Assembly (NCBI GenBank): GCA_036924085.1
Contig: JAVGWX010000006.1
Span: 40,930,246 to 40,994,245 of the forward strand
Direction: 5' to 3'
Length of the DNA: 64,000 bases
Source of the DNA: Ariolimax columbianus
Lineage: Eukaryota; Mollusca; Gastropoda; Stylommatophora; Arionidae
The position numbers and the translations under genes were made by a program. Shown here piece after piece: positions 34,405 to 44,800 of this stretch (position 1 is its first letter; every line of letters starts with the position of its first letter). The notes under the pieces were generated by a model. It did no database searches, had not been told where the DNA came from, and worked only from the letters and a program-made list of their open reading frames with translations.

Positions 34405-36430
34405 TTTCTTCTTCTTCTTCTTCTTCTTCTTCTTCTTCTTCTTCTTCGTCTTCTTCTTCTTCGTACGCTATCAGACGTCAACTTGTATTTGTTTAAAGAA
34501 AGCAGCTGTCATCCTGAGGCTGTCGACACTACCGTAGAGATTGTCTAGTGTTGCCACTGGTAAGGCCCCATGTGCTTTCTCTGGTCCTCGTATGTCGGGC
34601 AATTTTGCAGCAGATGTTCAGCGGTCATTTCCCTGTACCACATGTGCATTCTTCAGTGCCACCTATCTTCAGTTTATTGAATAGGTGGTATCTCAGTCTG
34701 TTGTGGCCTGTGCGGAGTCTGAAGAGTACGACCTGCTCTCTTCTGTTCAACTGATAATTGGCATAATTGTTTGTGTAGCCAGTATGTTCTGTTTCCCATT
34801 TGGCCATGTATCTGGCCTTAATAAACCTTTTGGACTCTTCGTAGGTCACACTAGAATCTGGTTGTGGTAGTGTATATGTGTCCTCGTTGCCTTGGATGTT
34901 ACAGTGGGATGGAACCCACTGTACCACTACTCTTTTTGGTGCGGACTGCTGGCATAATTGACGGAGTACTGCTCTTAGATCATTAAGTTCAGTATTTTTT
35001 TGGCTTTTTAGTGCTGTAGCTACGGCCAGGGCATCTGAAAACAGAACTATCTGGATTTCATTGCTTTCGCCTGTCAGCATTGCTTTTACTGCAGCCTTCA
35101 GTGCCTCTGCCTCCGCTCTAAAATTGCTTGAGTATTTTCCAGTTGCCACTGACAGTGTTATTGTTCTACCATTTGTTAGGCTCCTTTCTGTGTTGTGTTT
35201 ATTACAGAACCGTCGATGTATGCATGGGTCCAGTCTAGGCTTGAGTAGTTTTCCGCTATGTACCTCAGGGTTATGTCTCTTCTTTCTTTTTCAGTCTGGC
35301 TGTTCTTGTTTCCAATACCTGGTATATTTTCTACCACCTCCGGAATTATATGCTGCTTCCGTGTGGGTTTGCGTACAGTAGGGATGGATTTGGTGATGTT
35401 ACGGTGTTCATAGGGTCTTCGCTCATCTTTGCTTCGACTATTTCTGCAAAGTTTCTCCGCTTTAGCTTCTCATTTCCAAATCTATTTAGTCTCTGATCCA
35501 TTGGATGGTCTGTCAGTGTTCTGAGTTTCTCTGCTTGCTGCTGGGCTCTGCAGTCTCTTTTGTCGGTCATGGATTGCAGATTTGTAATCTTTTCAAGTTC
35601 TGCAATTGGCGTTGACTTCATGCTTCCTGTTATAACTCTCATGGCTTGGTTTTGAAGTTTGCTAATTTTATCAAAGTTCGCCTTTGCTGCTGTTGTCCAT
35701 GCCGCCATGCCATACTCGAGAACTGGTCTCACTCTTCCAGTGTACAGTTTCTTTAGTATTATTTCGTCTGCTCCCCAGCTTGTGCCAGCAAGTCTCCTCA
35801 TGATTGCCATTCCTTGTCTGGCTCTCACTCGGTTTCTCTCGATCTGACTTTTCCATGTCATGCGCCCATCAAATGTGACTCCCAAGTAGTTTAGGTTGTC
35901 GTTTGGCAGCAGATATTTGCCGTTAAGACTTATTTTGGTGTTCTATGGTTTATTTGAAAGCGACAATATCGTACAAGTTGTTTTTTCTTAATTTATTTTG
36001 ACCAGACATGATTTCGCCCACTCCTCCAACGATGTTAGGACCTGCTGCATCCGATTGTTTGCTACGGTGAGAGTTTCTTTAGAGGTCCACATAACCAGAT
36101 CGTCTGCAAACATGGAGCTGTGGACTCTTCTTGGTATATTCTCTGTGATGTTGTTTATATACACCAGGAAAAGTGTGGGTGACAGTATCCCCCTTGGGGT
36201 TCTCCTTGCTCCAGTATCACCTTTTTGCTCATCTGCCCTTGTACTTGAACTCTGGCTGTTCTGTTTTCGAGGTAGGGGCTGATCCATCTGTACATTTTTT
36301 CAGATACTTCACTTCTTCGTAGCTTGACTTTAAGTCCCTCTTTCCACACCTTGTCAAATGCCTTCTCTAGGTCCACCAAAACCGCTACTGTATGATTTTT
36401 CTCTTGGTAAGCACTTTCTTTAATTCCTTT
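34405..36430 (-). mobile_element. LINE-A, longest copy: RT plus RNase H
   Basis: Minus-strand order: RT motif A block VAVLVDLEKAFDKVW (~36360), RT B-box region with PRGILSPTLFLVYIN, an intact catalytic MFADDLVMW (~36100), thumb LGVTFDGRMTWKSQIERNRV and SKLQNQAMRVITGSM, then RNase H with FRAEAEALKAAVKAML, a LFSDALAVATALKSQ block and VVVQWVPSHCNIQGNE (~34920), FRLRTGHNRLRYHLF, and the zinc-knuckle region C.CGTGK. The tail is a CTT array at 34408-34462. It lacks an endonuclease and is broken by frameshifts (between RT blocks at ~36180 and ~35930). The 5' truncation abuts CR1 sequence. RNase H plus RT suggests an I-like clade. Confidence 0.88.
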
Positions 36431-36434
36431 GTGA

Positions 36435-36860
36435 CTGTGCAAGACGGCTTGTAATTACAAGTTCTTGTAATTTGAAAAAAAAACATGTATAATTTATCAT
36501 TTCCTTTGTTTATTTTATAAACCTGTGTTAAATCACATCGCCTTTTTCTCTTTTCTAGACACTGTCGCCTGGTTTTTCCGAGTCTTTCCTCATAACTATA
36601 ATTCTGGAATCCCACTCTCAGTTTTGTCGCTCTTCTTTGTATCCTTTCCAGCATATTTATATCCTGTCTGCAATAATGGCTGAACACCTGTACAATGTAC
36701 TCCAATCTAGGTCTAACTAATGCTTTATCACTTCAGTGCTCCTACGTTTAATATTTAATTTTAACTTACCTACCTCGCCCACTTTACCTGCATGATCTAT
36801 TATAACCCCTAGGTCTCTTTCCTTTTATATCTTTCTAATGTTGTTCTCTCCCATTCTCTA
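36435..36860 (-). mobile_element. CR1-like LINE C-terminal region
   Basis: The minus strand reads VFSHYCRQDINMLERIQRRA, TKLRVGFQNYSYEERLGK and CDLTQVYKINKGNDKLY. These equal the 51360-51600 region of the plus-strand CR1 copy, in the same element order as the 34252 piece. Confidence 0.8.
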
Positions 36861-38189
36861 ATATAATTAAACATTAATTAAGCCAATGGTTCTTGGATTG
36901 TATTATTGAATGGACACGGACAGATAGAAATAGTTGTGTAAATGGGTACCTGGCATATGACTAGGGAAGTAATCATCATCATTGCCGTCTCAGTCTCTAT
37001 AGACCATGCGCGTGGCGCCCTTTTGTCTAGCTCTGTCTCTTGTATTTCGACACTGCTATGACTGTAAAGGCCGATCCGCGAGTGACAATCCCTGCCACAA
37101 ATCGTGCAACCATACTGAGGAGGCTGGCTTGACTGGCTATTCCTTGATCTCTTCAGTCTTTCTCTTTTATCTGCAGTCAATAGACCTCTACGAGCGTGAG
37201 CTGCCACTATGCCCCCTGCAACTGACTATCTCCAAATAGCTTGATCTTGAGCATTTACTTCCCAGCCCTCGGATGCGATGTCACATGACTTCATGTCCCT
37301 CTTGCATACGTCCTTGAATCGCAGTGTTGGACGGCCGATTCTTCTAACTCCAATGGCTAGCTGTCCGTAAAGGATATTCTTTGGCAGCCTCTCGTCTTCC
37401 ATGCGATAAACATGTCCCAACCACTGTAGACGTCGCTGGCTCAACATTGACTACAGGCTGTGAGTGTTTGCTCTCTGCAAGACCCGATTATATGACACGC
37501 TCTCTTGGCACCCAATCCCGAATATAGGCCGTAGACACCTCATGTGAAAGGTGTTCAGCCGCCGTTCCTGTTTAGTGTACGTGCTCCAAGTCTCGCTTCC
37601 ATACATGAGAGTGTCAAGAACACAGGTCTGATATACCCATACCTTCGTGTAGTGAGGCAGTGTAGTGTTCTCGCAGACTCTCTTCTTCAAGCGGGCCATG
37701 ACGGCACGTGTCCTGCCAAGTCTTCTGTCTATTTCCTTCTCGAGTGAGAGAGTCTTGCTGATGGCAGACCCCAGATAAGTGAAACTGTTGATGACATCCA
37801 GAATAACGCCATCAATCTTTATGGCGGGCGTAGTGGTAATGCTCGGTGCACAGACCGTTGTCTTTTCCAGGCTTATAGTGAGTCCAAATTGCTTGCACCC
37901 TTCGGCGAATCTGTCTCCCAGTCTCTGCAGCGCCTCCTCACTATTGGTCACTAGAACTGCATCATAAGCAAATAGCATCTCCCTAAAGAGCACCGTGCTC
38001 ACCTTGGTCCTCGCACGTAGTCGGGACAGGTTAAACAGCCGCCCATCTGACCTGGTGTACAGATAAACACCGTCCACAGATGTGTGATAATTGTTGGATA
38101 GGAGCATGGAGAAGAAGATCATAAAGAGGGTCGGTGCGAGCACGCATCCCTGCTTCACTCCACTCTTGATGGGAAAGGAGTTTAAAGTT

Positions 38190-38290
38190 GAACCATCGTA
38201 TGGAACTGAGCTCTTCATTTCAGTGTGAAAAGTGTTTGCAGATGAACCATCGTATAAAACTGAGCCCTTCATTTCAGTGTGAAAAGAAAT
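38190..38290. repeat. 54-bp in-frame tandem duplication inside LINE-F RT
   Basis: GAACCATCGTATGGAACTGA begins at 38190 and recurs, slightly diverged, at 38244. It duplicates the peptide FHTEMK.SV.YDGS just before the GVKQG RT motif. Confidence 0.9.
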
Positions 38291-39908
38291 TATCTTGCTA
38301 GGCAGTTTTGGGGGCAGCCGATCTTCTCGAGGAGTTCGAATAAAACTCTTTCTACTAACCAAGTCGAGGGCCTTGGTGAGGTGTAGAAACATCATAAAGA
38401 ACGACTGGTCTTGTTCTCTGCACTTCTCCTGAATTTGGCGAAGCGAGAAAATCATATCCCTTGTTGAACTACCTACTCTAAAGCCACACTGCGATTCTGT
38501 CTACACCCTGTCCGCGAGCAATTTCAACCTGTTTAGTAGCATGCGGGCGTAAACTTTGCCTACAACGCTCCGGAGCGAGATCCCTCTATAATTATTGCAG
38601 TCCCCACGGTCACCTTAGTTTTTGTAAAAAGTCACAAAGATGGCGTCACGCATATCTTGAGGGACTGCACCTTCCTCCCAGTAGAGGCATAGAAGATCAT
38701 TCAGAGTAGGTGGTTTGTTAAGTTCCTCCATAATGCGCAGGACGTGTGGCCTGCACAAGGCCTAATCAGTGACCACCATTTTCCGAGAGTAGAGCTCAGA
38801 GAAGTGATCCATCCATCTGGCCATCTGCTTTTCACGTTCCACGATTGTCACACCTGTCAGATATTTCAGGGGGGGGGGGGGGGGCAGAACCTCTCGTCTC
38901 TGGATTTAACTAAATTTATGCATACAGTTTCTGCCAGTACTAATTCGCTCATTGTCTAGCGGTTCGTTGATTGGTGCTTCAAGCGTTCTCATTTTGGCAT
39001 TTTTTTATAATTGATAAAAGCTTCTTGTTTGGCCTCAATTACTGTTTCCATTCTTGCGAGATGTGCATTGAACCAGTCGCGATTGGCCCGTTCCCTCAAG
39101 GCAAACGCAGCTAATGCAGTATTATAGATGGCACCTTTCATAACGTCCCACTTAGCTGTGGCGTCACACTCAGATCCTCCCTGAAGAGCAAGATTCAGGT
39201 CAGACACAAATCTCTCCGCCTTGAAAGGAATCATCATCTGCGCAGTGTTGATGCGGTAATGCCCCATCTGTTTGCACATTATGCGAAGCTGCAAGCGTAC
39301 CCTGATACACACAAGAGCATGGTCAGATTCGCAGTCTGCACTGTGATAGCTTCTAGTGGAGAGGACCATGTTTAGAGCTGAACTCCTGGGAACAATCAAG
39401 ACGATTTGAAGCCATCGATGGACCTTGGGTATTTCCAGGATACTTTATGTTGTAGCTTGCCCTTGAATACAGTATTTATGATACATAGGCCTTCATGAGT
39501 GCACAGCTCCAGCAACCTCTGACCATTGTCATTTATTCTGCCAATACCACGATGTCTAAGAAAGTGTGGCCAATGCTATGTGGTCCCCACCTACTCTAGC
39601 ATTAAAGTCGAAAGGAAGGAGGAGTGCTACTTCTTTGGCGCTGTTCTTGATTATTTCCTCCAGCTGTCCCTAGAAATGATCCTTCACTTCCTTCGGAGCT
39701 GTCAGGGTTAGGGCACAGACGCTAAGGATATTAACAGGACCTGCAGTGGCGATGAGGCGAATGGCCAGTAACCTCTCAGAGCCCTCGAAAGGAGGATCGA
39801 CTGAGACCATAAGTGTGTTTTAATAGCAAAACCATGACCATGCTGTCGAGATTCCTCAGGTTTACAACCCTTCCAAAAGAAAATGTAGTTTTTTTTCTTT
39901 CCATTAGC

Positions 39909-40147
39909 CAATAGAGGCATGCATGTCTAGTCTCCTCCTGTAGAGGCATGCATGTCTAGTCTCCTCCTGTAGAGGCATGCATGTCCAGTCTCCTCCTGTA
40001 GAGGCATGCATGTCCAGTCTCCTCCTGTAGAGGCATGCATGTCCAGTCTCCTCCTGTAGGGGCATGCATGTGCAGTCTCCTCCTGTAGAGGCATGCATGT
40101 CCAGTCTCCTCCTGTAGAGGCATGCATGTCTAGTCTCCTCCTGTAGG
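39909..40147. repeat. 29-bp minisatellite inside the LINE-F endonuclease
   Basis: About 8 units of AGAGGCATGCATGTCCAGTC plus TCCTCCTGT. On the minus strand the first unit is continuous with NVDIAALQEE and the last with LANGK, so the array interrupts the conserved ALQET endonuclease motif. As 29 is not a multiple of three, it cycles through all frames. Confidence 0.95.
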
Positions 40148-40500
40148 GCAGCTATGTCCACATTCAATCGAGAGCCCCCTCTCAAAAATGACTGTTTTCC
40201 TGGCATCTCCAACCTTTCGAAGATCTTCGGAGACGCATGTACACATAATACACATGTTCCAGCTGGCAAATCGAAGATCTGGAGTCTTTTTTTGTGTGTG
40301 GATTTGGCTGGTGAAAGATTCACATCCGCTTTCCATGCATGCACTAAGCCACAGGCGCCCACTGGACCAGGCAGGTATTGGCAATTCGACACCCTACTGA
40401 CCGGGGGCTGCCCGGCTGAGGCGGTCGGTAGTCGATCAATGGGATTCGATGATCCCTCCCACCGTCGAAGCTGACCCATGGTGCCCCTTCCCAACTCCAA

Positions 40501-41274
40501 TCAGGTGGGACTTATAACCTGTAGACTACCAGCTTCCGTGCTGTGTCCTCGTAGCCTCTCCAGAACGCAAGCCTGTGAGCTGAATATGGATACCCTGAGC
40601 TGGACAAACTGCAGAATTCCCCATCTCGGTCTCACTGGTGTAATACAAAGGGATGCAAAGCATGACAATTTGGTACCAGCTCAGCTGCAGGAGCTGCTGG
40701 AATAATTTCGTAATTTTGATAGCATCCGCTGTAGGTGCTACCACTCCGGATTTTCTGCCTGTGTTTACTGCCATAGTCCTACCCTCTCCCGAGGTTTCCA
40801 CAATGCCGAGGAATCGTTGCCCGCAGATGCTAGTTACTCGAGACATCCGATGATACTCTCTTCGTCACCGGTCTAACCAGCACTCTCTGGGACTTGGGGG
40901 TTTAAAATCAGATCCCCCCTCTTCTAGGCGAACTGCCTGAACAGGCTAACGAGCTTCGTCTACCCGGGTTTAGAGTCAGAGTTTACCTTCTCTTAGATTG
41001 GCTGCCAACCAAGGCTAATGAGCCGAATCTGCCCGCCCAGTTATACCACCGGGTACTCGGACGCGTCCCACAGCAGGCTCTGTACGAGACAGGTGGGCCC
41101 TTATGAAGGTGCTGCTTGGGACACAATAATGAGGAGAGAACATTGACATGGAAACTCCTGCACGACAAGCCGAATAGTGAATCCAGCGGCGATCGCTACA
41201 CCTGGAAAGGAGAGGCTATATCAGACGCTTCACTTTCCTTTAACGAGCGGGACGTCCGTGCTAACCCCTTGGAA
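40501..41274 (-). other. probable LINE-F 5' region
   Basis: GC-richer DNA immediately upstream of the LINE-F coding region. Two related segments (around 40890-40975 and 40977-41040, each with a CTTCTCTTAG/CTTCTAGG, CTGCC, AGGCTAA.GAGC pattern) suggest a repeated 5' UTR. Assignment to LINE-F is inference from position. Confidence 0.4.
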
Positions 41275-41370
41275 GTAATAGGCAGCGAGAAAAAAAAACT
41301 GGCCAACCTACCTCCTACAAGTTGTGGCTTAGCATTCTGAAGTCCTTAACAACTTCATTCCCGATATCTG
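41275..41370 (+). mobile_element. SINE-B tail
   Basis: AAAACTGGCCAACCTACCTC, GTTGTGGCTTAGCATT and ACTTCATTCCCGAT follow the 27920-27990 order. Confidence 0.55.
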
Positions 41371-41687
41371 TATCAAACTGAATGGAATAACAAACTTGTC
41401 TGGGTCAATGACGTTATGGAAGATTGTGCCATAGTGTGCGGTTTTGAACCTCACCATTATTTTCGTTCTGTTTTTTGTTTTTGTTTGTCTAAGGAGCTTG
41501 TCAATATGAAACCCTGACTGTGGTTTAAATTTGAGACGCCTACAACAAGATCTGATTAACAAATTAAATAGTTTGAATACATTATTTTTTTGTAATTCTC
41601 AATGAAACAACGATCATGCACAATCTACAAAAGTGAAGACCCAATCAATAAAGTTAATTAAAATTCGCACAAGACAGGTGTGTTTTG

Positions 41688-41695
41688 TGACGTCT
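41688..41695 (+). promoter_or_regulatory. CRE-like site TGACGTCT
   Basis: One base from the palindromic CREB/ATF site TGACGTCA and about 45 bp upstream of the TATA box. Functional use is inferred. Confidence 0.4.
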
Positions 41696-41738
41696 ACATC
41701 CGGCCATTATCAGTACGGGAACTTGCGATCATTATATA

Positions 41739-41746
41739 TATAAAAG
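41739..41746 (+). promoter_or_regulatory. TATA box TATAAAAG of the secreted-peptide gene
   Basis: A consensus TATAAAAG at the end of a short TA run. A start at about 41764-41770 (CACTTAGT) would give a 5' UTR of about 65-70 nt before the ATG at 41836. No other ATG lies between. Confidence 0.65.
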
Positions 41747-41835
41747 TGAACGCAGTCTGGTACACTTAGTGACGGTTAGCCCGAAGCAAAGCAGTACAAG
41801 ACTCGAGACGAGTGACTCGTTAGTAACAAAACCAG

Positions 41836-41884
41836 ATGTTGTTCCGAGTATTATTTTCCTCTGTAATCCTGTCAGCCGTTTACG
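41836..41884 (+). CDS. exon 1: signal peptide
   Basis: ATG at 41836 begins 16 codons of hydrophobic leader. It ends TAC G with donor GTAAGA at 41885 (phase 1). The interrupted codon becomes Ala when joined to exon 2. Confidence 0.82.
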
Positions 41885-44800
41885 GTAAGATATTCTTCTC
41901 CTCGTCCTTCTTATTTTTTGTTTCCTTCTTATTTTCTTCTGCTTCTTCTTCAGCGTACGTCCTGAATAGGACGCTGTTGCGTTGTCACGTATTTTATGGG
42001 GAGCCTGCAATATGCAAATTGTATAGACGTAAAAAAAAGGCGTTTGACAATGTGGATCGAAGTACTAAATGGCATCTGTAAAGACACTATAGGATACCAT
42101 AGAAGTACATAACCCTCATCCAGAAAATGTACAAAAACATAATTAGACGAGCTGTACATGAAGGAGCACTCACTAACAGCTTCGAGGTGCAAACAGGGGT
42201 GAGACAGGGATGACTGCTCTTACCTTCCGTGTTCTCGTTGGCTATAGATTAGACGATGAGGAAAACATTCCAAGGAAAAACAACTGGTGTTCAGAAGACA
42301 CTAACTGGCGAACGAGAGGAAGGAGCAGACACTATTGTCACAATTGGAGGACCTGGATTACGCAGATGACTTGCTGCTTTTGTCACACAGTTGTGACCAA
42401 ATGCAAGAGAAATTTGATAGAGTAGAAGAACAATCTGCAAAATTGGGACTGAATATCAACATGAAGAAAACCTAGCTCCTTAAACTCTATACTATTAACA
42501 AAGAACCAATCATGATCGAGGGAGAGCAATTAGAAGAAGTGGATACCTTTATCTATTTAGGCAGCACCATAGACACATAAGGAAGATGCAAATGTAAGGA
42601 TCAGAATTGGAAAGGCAAGAGGGACATTCCTGACACTAAACAACACATGGAGATGCAGAGAAATCAAGTTTCACACCAAGATAAAATATTCAACGTCAGT
42701 GTCAAGTCGGGCTGCTGTGTGGTGCAGATACATGGAGAACGATCAAGGTCATACAACAAAGACCCCAATCCTTCTTAAACAGATGCATACTAAGAATATT
42801 AGAAGTAAAATAACAGCACATGGTGAGGAATGAAGACCTATGGGAAAGAAGCTAACAACATATACCGGAACAACGAATTGAGCGAAGAAAATGGGGCTGT
42901 TTGACTCCTCATAGCCTGCCAGAATTTCCATTTCTGTGCTTTCGTCTGGGAAGAGGTTTCTGTGACAGTTATGTATTTGTTTGGATGTTTTTGTTTGGAT
43001 GTATTTGTTTGGATGTATTTGTTTGGATGTATTTATGAAGCTAGTCCTTTTCAACCTTTTGTTTTCTGTAGTTTTGTGTTTGGTCTGCATGGGATGGTTT
43101 CTCGTGCGTCGCAACTCTAGCTGCGCAAGAGCACCTTCTCTTCTCGTCTATTATGCAGGGGTCTGAGTTTAGTGTGTTTTTCCATTGCCTCGATTGGGGT
43201 GCGCTTCTATCCTCCTGTGATTAGGTGGAGGCCTTTTGTACTTCTGTTAGCGGTCTGTATTGGTTTTGGTATCTGTGTCCCAGACTAAATTAAGCATCCC
43301 ATGGAGATATCATTTGATGAAGCTCTACAGTCTAAATGTACTCTTAGTTACAATTCATTTTTCTGAGCCAAATATTGCGACAAATTTTACATTAGATTAG
43401 CGCTACATAATCGCAATTATTTAAACTGTTTAGGTTTTTTTCAGGGTCAAACGTAGTGCATAAGGTAGAATTCAATGCTTTCCATGTAGATCCGTCTGAT
43501 TCCTCTCGTTGTAGCTCCTGAATATTGTTGAGATCCGTTAAAACAGTCGCTCAAGTGATTGTACTGCGTAGTGTCTCTCTTGGCCTGCCTCTTTTTCTTG
43601 CGCCACTTGGTCTCCTCATGTTCGCCTGGACTGAAAGTATGTTGCTGGTCACTCTAAGATATGTCCGATGTGCGCCGAACGTATGTTATTTTTCATATAA
43701 TAGTAGAAATGTATTTCTGTTTGGTATCTAATAGTATTTATCTGTTTGTTTGTTTTAAATTCTTAGCAACCAGTGTTTAAAATTTTTCAAAGACATTACT
43801 TTTCAAATGTATTCTGCCTATTTTCAAGAGTTTTTGTCATTTTCCAGCGTTCACATCTAAATGTTATCACTGATATTGTGTTGCAGTTGAATAGCCTTAA
43901 TGTGATCCTTTCCTCAGTGTTTTAGAGTTCCAGATACTTGTTAATTAGTTAAATGCAAATTAGACCAACGCGATTCGAGATAAGATTTCAGTTGCTGTGT
44001 CTCCGTCCTGTTCCATTTTGCTGCTGCATGAGTAGGTGAAATGTTCTACCAACCGGAATGTTCTACCAACCGAAATGTTCTACAAACCTGGATGTATTTC
44101 CTTTCAGTTTGATATGAGTGACTTCGTGTGAAATTGATGATTTTTGTTTTCGAAGCATTTATCTGCAGGCCTATCATTTTGAACAGTTGGCAAAGTGTGT
44201 CTATCTTTCTCTGTGGCATCTTCTAATGTTTTAGCACCCGTCCATGTTATGCTTAAATATATAAATAGAAATTCATAAATGGTGTTATTTGTCCTACCTA
44301 CTCTGCAGCCCACGCCGATGCTCAGGAGAAACAACTTATTGGCATTTGTGTTGAGGAATGTAATAACCTAGCTAGCGTTCGTGCCCTAGGAATCGGTGGG
44401 TGCGCAGTTGGCTACGAGTGCAGGTCTAATGGGTGCGGCCATACCTGTCAGAAAGTTTCAGGTAAGTTATCGGCACATTGCATCACATTTGGAACAATGT
44501 GTTAACGTTTACAACAGTTTAATTCTTCTTATGTGCCTACTTAGTTGCTCTTCTTCTACCCTGCAGTGTAGCTCTCTTTTTTTAACTGCTCTTGCGGGTA
44601 ATATTTTAAACATGATGCACAACCATTCACTTCCCACCCACCCCCACCCCCCCTCCCATTTTTAGTCGTCTTGTCTGGTTACATTGTAACTATTCGCTGC
44701 TCCCTACTTAGATCCCGGGAAAGCACAGGTTAGTTGGCAAACTAATTGGTTTAATTTTTGAATTATCGTATTTTTTACTGAAAAATCAATCGTATCTAAA

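Larger units (their letters stand above)
36880..40500 (-). mobile_element. LINE-F, nearly full length but inactive
   Basis: Minus-strand domains in order. N-terminal lead and APE-type endonuclease start (frame-broken WNM near 40300, NVDIAALQEE at ~40150) are followed by the 29-bp array, then LANGKKKNYIFFWKGCKPEE. Later endonuclease pieces include HRGIGRIND (~39550) and a C-terminal YHSADCESDHALV block (39330). RT region: GDCNNYRGISL and a QCGFR block (~38500), FLHLTKALDLVSR (motif A, normally D-LTKAFD; Asp is His), GVKQGCVLAPTLF, LFAYDAVLV (normally FADD; one catalytic Asp is Tyr), thumb, then QRRLQWLGHVYRMED and a single C2H2-like finger CTICGRDCHSRIGLYSH (~37108). An 18-codon in-frame duplication lies at 38190. 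Two catalytic Asp changes and several frameshifts make it dead. Confidence 0.85.

Noticed and set aside
34625..36705. Plus-strand frames of 60-106 codons (e.g. 35061-35381, 35998-36282)
   Set aside because: Antisense shadows of the minus-strand LINE-A RT and RNase H, whose motifs are clear.
40154..40474. 106-codon plus-strand frame
   Set aside because: Antisense to the LINE-F endonuclease start; no independent motif.
44396..44665. 89-codon frame starting MGAQLATSAGL
   Set aside because: Wrong frame over exon 2 and its donor; the exon frame with six cysteines and flanking splice sites explains the sequence better.
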